64,000 nt of DNA. It comes from Paenibacillus sp. H1-7. GTDB lineage: Bacteria > Bacillota > Bacilli > Paenibacillales > NBRC-103111. The notes beneath the pieces are model-generated. The model saw only the letters and a program-made list of their open reading frames with translations. It was not told where the DNA came from and made no database searches. Shown piece by piece: positions 59,001-64,000 of the stretch. The DNA lies in assembly GCF_022354825.1 (NCBI RefSeq), contig NZ_CP031168.1, positions 2,295,501 through 2,359,500 of the forward strand, given 5' to 3'. Every line of letters starts with the position of its first letter. The first letter of the stretch is position 1. Both the position numbers and the translations under genes were made by a program.

Positions 59001-59552
59001 GCGAAGCCGGCGACCATCGATTTGTCCAAGGGCAATGTGAAGGTGAGCGGCTATAATGGAGCCAATGATTTGAGTGGTTCCGTATGGCTGAACTATGACA
59101 ACGATCATGTTTATTTTACCGCAAAAATCAAGGATAACATTCATGCGTTTCCGGCTACGGATGTGAACATATGGAACAACGATAGTATCCAGTTTGCGAT
59201 TTCGAGCGGATTACCGGGCGAAGATCCTAAATATTACGAATACGGAATTTCGCAAACATCGGCAGGTCCGCAAATTTATCGTTGGATCGCGCCGGCTGGC
59301 GTTTCCAAAGGATTAGTCACAGGCGGAACGGTTCGTGTAGCAAGAGATGAGGCCCAGAAGCTGACGACCTATGAGTTGGCATTGCCTTGGTCGGAACTAA
59401 CGCCGATCGGGACCGAAACCGGAGTATTCAGCCTTTCACTGCTCGTTAACGAAAACGACGGCAATTTGAGAAGAGGCTATATCGAATGGGGTGGCGGAAT
59501 CGGCGACGGCAAGGCGCCAAGCAAATTCCGGACGATGCAATGGGTTCGATAA
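56010..59552 (+). CDS. Secreted multidomain glycoside hydrolase (GH-A clan-like)
   Basis: 1180 residues from ATG 56010 (AGAGGAG in front). Signal peptide (SRALLMFVIVCFLVAGVGFPVYA); a DNRLRE/CBM-like domain (about 35-200: ADTYVNPGSSANLNFGSSP); an Fn3-like domain (about 215-300); an Ig-like domain; a (beta/alpha)8 catalytic domain from about 395 (GMGAHLHRGQTTTIPLIQQAGAKSVRTGIEWHAIE), with probable acid/base Glu512 in EAYNEFHG and nucleophile Glu620 in WLTEFGYPTH; two beta domains; and a C-terminal CBM9-like domain (VWLNYDNDHVYFTAKIKDN). The catalytic part resembles GH5/GH39-like enzymes. It should release the glycan that the transporter upstream imports. Confidence 0.87.
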   Translation: MRKKSVIRSRALLMFVIVCFLVAGVGFPVYALESNDDEIQIPALADTYVNPGSSANLNFGSSPTLQVRTWSDPNYTRESYMKFDLSSYPGQLGTATLNVYAAVNNANGSPLAFQLYGVEEDSWTENMMIWNDKPAMNHYLANVDVGLTWQWIQVDVTSFVKAQLASDQMASFGLTQAAKNGALIHINSKESPANQPYLSLSHERVNPSAPKWPSGASVEIMQLNENGLDLKWTEPKGSANVSNYRIIQNDKTIATVTGTTYHIPIPSSDIGKTYTLKIEAGSNQNRWSHDGPYITVTIPKTELKQVNIGNVFIENEPIQLKVATLQPSVTWSVYDMQGTQMSGGTEYNDKGQMLIHVPYTKRGYFKLKATVESSNVQPPVPLETSFAVLSPYDFTAVADSPFGMGAHLHRGQTTTIPLIQQAGAKSVRTGIEWHAIEKTKGEYTFSPVPDNYMAKLKEQGIGKLFVAAYNNPFYDNNGTPYTDQGREGFANYAEAYVDNYKDQLIAMEAYNEFHGSFGKRGNSPANSRPDYYFKLLKKTYETVKAEHPEFPVYGIVASEDAVSWIEEVFKLGGLQYMDAVTLHPYLYPNEPEGLSDSLERIKALIRQYNNGQDKPIWLTEFGYPTHKAGNGVDEITQANYLVRYHVLALSIGVEKLFWYNMVNDGLRNDYNEDNFGILRNAADPLGAFTPKPAYAAYAAMTRELTGWQFSAEEPLQSGLKSYMFANGGQNKRVVWSLAPASAVIRTNQPVEITDMMGNTRTFAPTNGNIYVTLTGEPIYIKGNIQSINKDATFTVSGGSARSGEPVMLQVEMNNMTAEALDFTLEIEEQQFVMNAAPGQNKLQTVVVNGLDEPGTRIVKGVVKLGGQAVGLLQHVTAVLPSETIHIRPVINGTDPLSQSIKVQIRNHSMINALPVHSVDWKLGTLTGRQELNQVLQPDSAREFNIPLQSMELSKSYPANVDVAFGNNKTYTYSGSIEFNPVYYGTVNVDGNADPLIVAKPATIDLSKGNVKVSGYNGANDLSGSVWLNYDNDHVYFTAKIKDNIHAFPATDVNIWNNDSIQFAISSGLPGEDPKYYEYGISQTSAGPQIYRWIAPAGVSKGLVTGGTVRVARDEAQKLTTYELALPWSELTPIGTETGVFSLSLLVNENDGNLRRGYIEWGGGIGDGKAPSKFRTMQWVR

Positions 59553-59790
59553 TATCGTAAACTAATAAAAGATAGATGAAATTGCTCCCTTCCTGTTTAT
59601 AAAATTGTTTCTGTGAAGAGATGATTTATGGATGAGAGGGGAGTTTTTTGCTTGCATTTGAGAGGTCGAACAACATTGTTTCAATCGATAGGCAAAAATT
59701 CATATGAAATCGTGATAAATACGAGATGCTAATGCGTATTCCATTATGTTAATGCCATCCCGCTAAAGATGGCATTCACAACAATCTACA
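59553..59790. other. Intergenic, no gene recognised
   Basis: No open frame of note. It includes an imperfect palindrome AATGCCATCCCGCTAAAGAT then GGCATT at about 59751-59776, a possible terminator for the glycosidase gene. Confidence 0.45.
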
Positions 59791-59884
59791 TCATTACGCT
59801 AACGGGTACGTTAGCTCCATAAAGCAACAAAGACGCAGCTGCCGGAATAAACCGGCAGCTTTATTACGCTAACGGACTGGCGTA
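59791..59884 (+). repeat. Cassette repeat, copy 23 (complete)
   Basis: Left box ATTACGCTAACGGGTACGTT then AGC, inner arms GCTAACG/CGTTAGC perfectly complementary. Hairpin AGCTGCCGG (59837-59845) / CCGGCAGCT (59852-59860) followed by TTATTA, right box TACGCTAACGGACTGGCGT at 59865-59883. It lies outside the main accessory region, 16 kb from copy 22. Confidence 0.88.
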
Positions 59885-59936
59885 TTATTATGTAGATATA
59901 GTAGGTTGAAAATATACGAAAAGTATAGGAGTAATC

Positions 59937-60161
59937 ATGAAATTTCAGATAATCTGGAATGCATTTTTTAAAGTTAAAAATGAGGAAAAGGCAGATCGAC
60001 TTATTAATCAAATTGAAGTAAGAACAGGTCACCCAATTGTGTCAAAACAATTTGAAAGATCGAAAAAGGAGCCTTCACTCTTAGGAGTAACGTTTGTACT
60101 TCTGCTGCTTTTCGTAAATGGGAAAAATGAGGATCTGCTAAAGCCTTTTAACCGGAAATGA
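59937..60161 (+). CDS. Small hypothetical protein, possibly altered C-terminus
   Basis: 74 residues. The first 50 (MKFQIIWNAFFKVKNEEKAD, INQIEVRTGHPIVSKQFE) look like a real soluble domain, but the last 25 become very hydrophobic (TFVLLLLFVNG). Another frame would instead give CTSAAFRKWEK, so a frameshift near 60095 is possible. No family recognised. It is the only gene between repeat copies 23 and 24. Start ATG has a TAGGAG site. Confidence 0.55.
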   Translation: MKFQIIWNAFFKVKNEEKADRLINQIEVRTGHPIVSKQFERSKKEPSLLGVTFVLLLLFVNGKNEDLLKPFNRK

Positions 60162-60178
60162 CAATTGGCTGCTGTACA

Positions 60179-60247
60179 CTCAACTAAAGGGTACGATAGT
60201 GGAGTTGCCGTCGGGACAGTTCCTTTTTTAATTATCATTAAGTACCG
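60179..60247 (+). repeat. Cassette repeat, copy 24 (left box and terminator hairpin)
   Basis: Left box CTCAACTAAAGGGTACGATA from 60179, imperfect hairpin GGAGTTGCC ... GGACAGTTCC followed by six T residues (60200-60229), and a decayed right box ATTAAGTACCGTGGTTGTAG at about 60237. Confidence 0.72.
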
Positions 60248-60398
60248 TGGTTGTAGTGGTAAATAACATTTCTTCAAAATAAATTTCGTACTTGATTAGT
60301 AAGATTTGTACTAGACTTGATGGAAAATCTATCATACGATTTGATTGCTTTAAGGTTGAACTCCTATCTTTGTATCAATTTCATGAGGAAGTGCTTCC

Positions 60399-62675
60399 AT
60401 GTGGGACCGGATAAAGCCGAAGAAGATGTATTTGAGTATATTTTTGTATTCCTGCATTGCCGTAAGTCTGCTCACATTGGTGTTCACCTTGTTCTTGAGT
60501 CAGCAGTTCGCCCGAAGCGCACAGGAGGAAATGAACAAGTCGAATCAGGAGAAAATGAAGAAAGTCGTGAAAACCTCGGAGTATACATTGCAGAAATTAC
60601 GCCAGTTTGCGCTTAGAGTTTATTCGGATGAGAGCATTGCGCTTTGGATGAACATGGAGAAAAACAGCTACTCTCCTTTGATACTGAATAAAGCGGCTAC
60701 AAGCGTAAGGGAGTTTATGAGCAGTGAACCTTTCATTTCCGGTATTTATTTAATCAATTTCAATCTTGACCAAATCTATACTTCAGAAACAAGCATCTAT
60801 ACTACAAGCGATTTTTATGACCAAAAAATATTGGATTATATTAAGAATCAGAAAACACCCTACCTGCAATATTTCAACCATGAGGTAAAAGGTGGATCGT
60901 ATCTTGCATTAGTCGTACCTGCAGCCGGACCTAATCAAAAATATCAGGGGTTTGTAGCGATTCTGTTCAGTAAACCATTACTGAATGAGAACATGCTTCA
61001 AGTTTCGGAGGAAGATCAGAACAAGCTGTATATTGAGGGCAAAAATAAGGAATTCATCTTGGGAAATACAGATCCAAAATTAGCAAAAGAACTGTTGAAA
61101 ATGGATAAACCGGTCACAGAACAACAGGGATGGGAATGGAATTCCGGCAATGTCACCTGGTCCATTCAATCCGAACGGCTGCCTATAGAAGGATGGAATG
61201 TTTATCACCTGGCGCCAATTTCTGTATGGCAAGAGAAGGTAGACAAAATCCGTTTTGAAATTATCGGCTCTTCGATTATTCTGCTGGTTGCCTTGCTGCT
61301 GTTTTTGTTTTGGCAATCCTACCGCAGTTTGAAGCCTATCAGCGATTTGGCCAATCAAATGAGAAGCAAGCTCGGTAAAGAGCATCCCATGATCCAGACA
61401 ACGAATGACAAGAGTGAAATGGCTTGGATTCATTCCAGCTTCCATTCGCTCATAGAAAAGATTGAACAATTGGATTTATCCATTAAGAGCAGCAAAGCTT
61501 TGGTCAAAGAAGATTTTTTGCGTCAATGGATTCTAAATCCGAAGTCTTCTAAACCGATTGAAGAGCTTATTAAGAACCAGACTTACATTCTCCGAACGGG
61601 ATTGTTCCGTATAGTGGTTATTCGTTTGGAATCGTACGGACGATTCGAAGAGCAATATGATTTTGCATCGCGAAAATTACTGCGCTTCGCCATGGGAAAC
61701 ATTATGGCCGAAGTCCTAATGAACCGCGGGTACGCCGCGGAAACGGTCGATTTCGGCTCCGACCACATCGTTGCACTGATTTCTGCGCCTACTTCAGAGG
61801 ATGACTTACCGCAAGTAAAGGTGGCTTTGGAAAAAGTAAGGGTTCAGATCAAACAGTGGATTAAGTTGGAAGTGAGTGCAGCCGTCAGTTCCGTGCTGGA
61901 TGTCGAGGAGAATTTGCAAATCATTTATTCCCAGTTGTATGAATTAACGTTAGTGAGGTTCATTAATAATGAGGACAAAGTGTTTACTTATGATGATTTA
62001 GAACGATACGAAGGCAGCAAGGATAGTGATCTCGACGAAGGACTATTGAAACAGGTTATCCATTCCGTTCAACTCAAGAATGAAAAGGCGCTCGAAGGGT
62101 ATTTGGATCAGCTCACCTTGCATATGCAAGAGCTGAGCTATGAGGAATGCAAGCTGCAGCTGACACACATCATTTATTCGATCATGAAGAGCTTTAAGAA
62201 CTTTAGCACGTTCCAAGGGTTAAAGAGCGTCCATGCCTTCCTGGAGCAATTTGTCACCCTACGGGAAGTGAAAACGTGGCTGTACCGAGAGATGCTGCAA
62301 ATTATGGATCAGCAGCGTAAGAAGAATACTTCAGGCAGGAAGGAAGAGGTTGCTGCGGAGATGATCGAATACGTGAGGAACCATCTTCACAATCCAATCC
62401 TTTCCGTGGATGACGTTGCCGCTCATGTTTCCATGTCAGTGAACTATGCCAGACAAATATTTAAGGATCATTTTTACTGCTCATTGTCCGATTATATCGC
62501 GAACCAACGGATCGAGCTCGCCGCCAAGCTGCTTAGAACAACCGACTGGACCGTAGCGGATATTACGGAGCGGTCCGGATTTCAAACCAAGAGCACCTTC
62601 TTTTCTGCATTCAAACGTGCCACCGGGATGACGCCCAACCAATACCGCATGGACAAAAGTAAAGACAAAGCTTAA
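60399..62675 (+). CDS. Membrane-anchored AraC-type regulator
   Basis: 758 residues. Membrane segments at about 10-33 and 285-305 flank an extracytoplasmic sensor domain of about 250 residues. The cytosolic part ends in an AraC HTH: NPILSVDDVAAHVSMSVNYARQIFKDHFYCSLSDYIANQRIELAAKLL and TVADITERSGFQTKSTFFSAFKRATGMTPNQYR. Same architecture as 47872-50106 but clearly a distant paralogue. GAGGAAG precedes the ATG. A solute-binding lipoprotein follows, so it probably controls a second sugar transporter. Confidence 0.92.
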   Translation: MWDRIKPKKMYLSIFLYSCIAVSLLTLVFTLFLSQQFARSAQEEMNKSNQEKMKKVVKTSEYTLQKLRQFALRVYSDESIALWMNMEKNSYSPLILNKAATSVREFMSSEPFISGIYLINFNLDQIYTSETSIYTTSDFYDQKILDYIKNQKTPYLQYFNHEVKGGSYLALVVPAAGPNQKYQGFVAILFSKPLLNENMLQVSEEDQNKLYIEGKNKEFILGNTDPKLAKELLKMDKPVTEQQGWEWNSGNVTWSIQSERLPIEGWNVYHLAPISVWQEKVDKIRFEIIGSSIILLVALLLFLFWQSYRSLKPISDLANQMRSKLGKEHPMIQTTNDKSEMAWIHSSFHSLIEKIEQLDLSIKSSKALVKEDFLRQWILNPKSSKPIEELIKNQTYILRTGLFRIVVIRLESYGRFEEQYDFASRKLLRFAMGNIMAEVLMNRGYAAETVDFGSDHIVALISAPTSEDDLPQVKVALEKVRVQIKQWIKLEVSAAVSSVLDVEENLQIIYSQLYELTLVRFINNEDKVFTYDDLERYEGSKDSDLDEGLLKQVIHSVQLKNEKALEGYLDQLTLHMQELSYEECKLQLTHIIYSIMKSFKNFSTFQGLKSVHAFLEQFVTLREVKTWLYREMLQIMDQQRKKNTSGRKEEVAAEMIEYVRNHLHNPILSVDDVAAHVSMSVNYARQIFKDHFYCSLSDYIANQRIELAAKLLRTTDWTVADITERSGFQTKSTFFSAFKRATGMTPNQYRMDKSKDKA

Positions 62676-62873
62676 AATTCATACATTTTCGTTATAAAAT
62701 ATGGACTCTTCCTATTTGTAACAATTCGTACTGTTTGATAGATACCGGACTGTACGGAGGCGGCTGAACCGACTAAGATCGAACATGAAACCGAACGATG
62801 CGGTATGCACGCAATACTAATCAATGCGTCGATATGTCGCGCAAGGTTGATCATGAATAGGGAGGGTTACGCA

Positions 62874-64000
62874 ATGAAGATATTAAGAAAAGGGTTATTA
62901 CTGACGTCGGCCTCGCTGATATTGGCGGGAGCCTTGACCGGCTGCAGCTCGGAGAAGGCGGCGCCGTCCGGAACCGATAAACCAGCGGCATCAGACGCCA
63001 AATTGAATCCGGTTACACTGAAAATCATGTTTCCGGGAGATCCGCCGGGCAATTGGAATGAAGTTAAGACAGAGATGGAGAACCGGTTGTCGGGCTCGCT
63101 CAATGTGAAGCTGAATGTTGTGTTCATCCCATGGTCTGATGTTCTCACGAAGCGCCAAGTCGCATTGTCCTCCGCGGAAGACTACGACCTGATCTGGGAC
63201 AATAATCCGACGCAAAACATTGCCGCCGGCCTCTACGAACCGTTGGACGCACTTATTGACAAGTATGGACCTGACATTATAGGTGCTCGCTCTCCGCAGC
63301 TGATGGAAGCCAACAAAGTGAACGGCAAATTGTATGCGGTTCCGCTTGAAGTAAATTTCATTCGTCCATGGACGTTCGTTATTCGAAAAGACATCAGGGA
63401 GAAACTGGGAGTCGCTCCGATCAAGAGCTATGACGAGTTAATAAAGTTTATGTACACCGTGAAGGAAAAGGCGCCAGAGGTCACGCCGTTTATACCGAAT
63501 GGATCGGAACATATCGGCTTAAGGCAGGCAAATATGTTAGATCCGAAAGCCAATATTGCCGCGGTACTCAACTATCCTGGATTGTACACCAAAGGCAACG
63601 ACGGGAAGGTCTATAATATCTTCGATAACATGGATCCTCAAATCATGAAAAATTTTGAAACAAATCATAAGTTATATAAAGACGGGATTATTGCCAAAGA
63701 CGCCCTTACCCTCAGAAACGCCGAATTTGCCAAAGGAAAGGCAGCGGTCTCGACATTTAATGATTTCGGTGTAAATCTCAGCACCGCTACGGCTCTGGAG
63801 AAGGCCGTTCCAGGATCGTCTGCGGAAGCATACAGTCTATACGATCCTAGTATGAAGCTCAGCTCGACATACAAGGCAGGCAATTACATTGCTGTTCCTG
63901 TTATAAGTAAAAACAAAGAACGCGCCATTCAGTTCATCAATTGGCTGAACAGGCAGGAGAATTACGACTTACTGGCTTACGGAATCAAGGGGAAAAACTG
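62874..64000 (+). CDS. Sugar ABC solute-binding lipoprotein, 3' truncated by window edge
   Basis: 375 codons visible, open to the right edge. GGAGGG lies 6 nt before ATG 62874. Signal peptide with lipobox ALTGC, then KIMFPGDPPGNWNEVKTEME, FIPWSDVLTKRQVALSSAEDYDLIWDNNP, LYEPLDALIDKYGPDIIGARSPQLMEANKVNGKLYAVPLEV: an LplA/YtcQ-like binding protein. A 200-nt gap separates it from the AraC-type regulator. It is presumably the first gene of a transporter operon continuing beyond the window. Confidence 0.93.
   Translation, partial: MKILRKGLLLTSASLILAGALTGCSSEKAAPSGTDKPAASDAKLNPVTLKIMFPGDPPGNWNEVKTEMENRLSGSLNVKLNVVFIPWSDVLTKRQVALSSAEDYDLIWDNNPTQNIAAGLYEPLDALIDKYGPDIIGARSPQLMEANKVNGKLYAVPLEVNFIRPWTFVIRKDIREKLGVAPIKSYDELIKFMYTVKEKAPEVTPFIPNGSEHIGLRQANMLDPKANIAAVLNYPGLYTKGNDGKVYNIFDNMDPQIMKNFETNHKLYKDGIIAKDALTLRNAEFAKGKAAVSTFNDFGVNLSTATALEKAVPGSSAEAYSLYDPSMKLSSTYKAGNYIAVPVISKNKERAIQFINWLNRQENYDLLAYGIKGKN

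Noticed and set aside
595..60247. Repeat family as ordinary insertion sequence ends
   Set aside because: No transposase, no terminal inverted repeats of an IS type and no target duplications were noticed; copies are in one orientation and tied to gene 3' ends.
13..63900. CRISPR array
   Set aside because: The interspersed repeats are separated by genes of very different lengths, not by uniform short spacers, and no cas genes are present.

Overview
The window looks like chromosomal DNA of a spore-forming, glycan-degrading Firmicute, most probably Paenibacillus. It has a gerA/gerC/gerB-type germinant receptor operon, LplB/YtcP-type sugar ABC transporters, very large membrane-anchored AraC regulators, GH31 and multidomain secreted glycosidases, and strong AGGAGG ribosome sites. 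The species is an inference from gene content. No rRNA, tRNA, CRISPR array or classical insertion sequence was seen.

Layout. 0-18 kb and 29-43 kb are accessory DNA: one- or two-gene units, many A+T-rich and many broken, separated by copies of one interspersed repeat. Each full repeat has a left box (CTAACGGGTACGWTAG), a variable hairpin that often resembles a rho-independent terminator, and a right box (CTAACGGGCAGGATAG). All copies I found point the same way as the + strand, and several genes have their stop codon inside or touching the left box. The composite left box is an inverted repeat of two 11-bp arms around a 6-bp centre, the geometry of Xer/dif recombination sites. A Xer-type tyrosine recombinase lies between two copies (6991-7833), and a decayed piece of a similar recombinase follows another copy near 17.7 kb. 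I propose that this is a chromosomal gene-cassette system. Cargo includes Imm11-like immunity proteins, a nucleotidyltransferase, a Crp/Fnr regulator with a peroxiredoxin-like protein, a VOC protein, a GNAT acetyltransferase, an SRPBCC protein, an SDR/TetR pair and a series of pseudogenes.

Within the accessory parts, 1.5-5.7 kb is a self-contained two-component system with three related membrane proteins and two copies of a direct-repeat promoter. 12.8-17.6 kb holds an epimerase/MerR pair and a response regulator/histidine kinase/serine hydrolase operon. 17.9-22.7 kb is the remains of a sugar locus (GH31, AraC, solute-binding lipoprotein, oxidoreductase fragment, no permeases). 23-29 kb is more conserved: three small membrane proteins, then the ger operon. 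40.3-42.7 kb is a tandem family of four small DUF6223-like membrane proteins, the last one frameshifted.

43.5-59.6 kb is a coherent catabolic region: RraA-like and YhcH-like proteins, AraC regulator, 2-hydroxyacid dehydrogenase, NanA-like lyase, then a membrane AraC regulator, two permeases, a solute-binding lipoprotein, a cytosolic Asp-box sialidase-like enzyme, a deacetylase-like protein and a 1180-residue secreted glycosidase. Together they suggest capture, import and breakdown of a sialic-acid-like or related acidic sugar. After two more repeats, another membrane AraC regulator and solute-binding lipoprotein start a second transporter locus that runs off the window.
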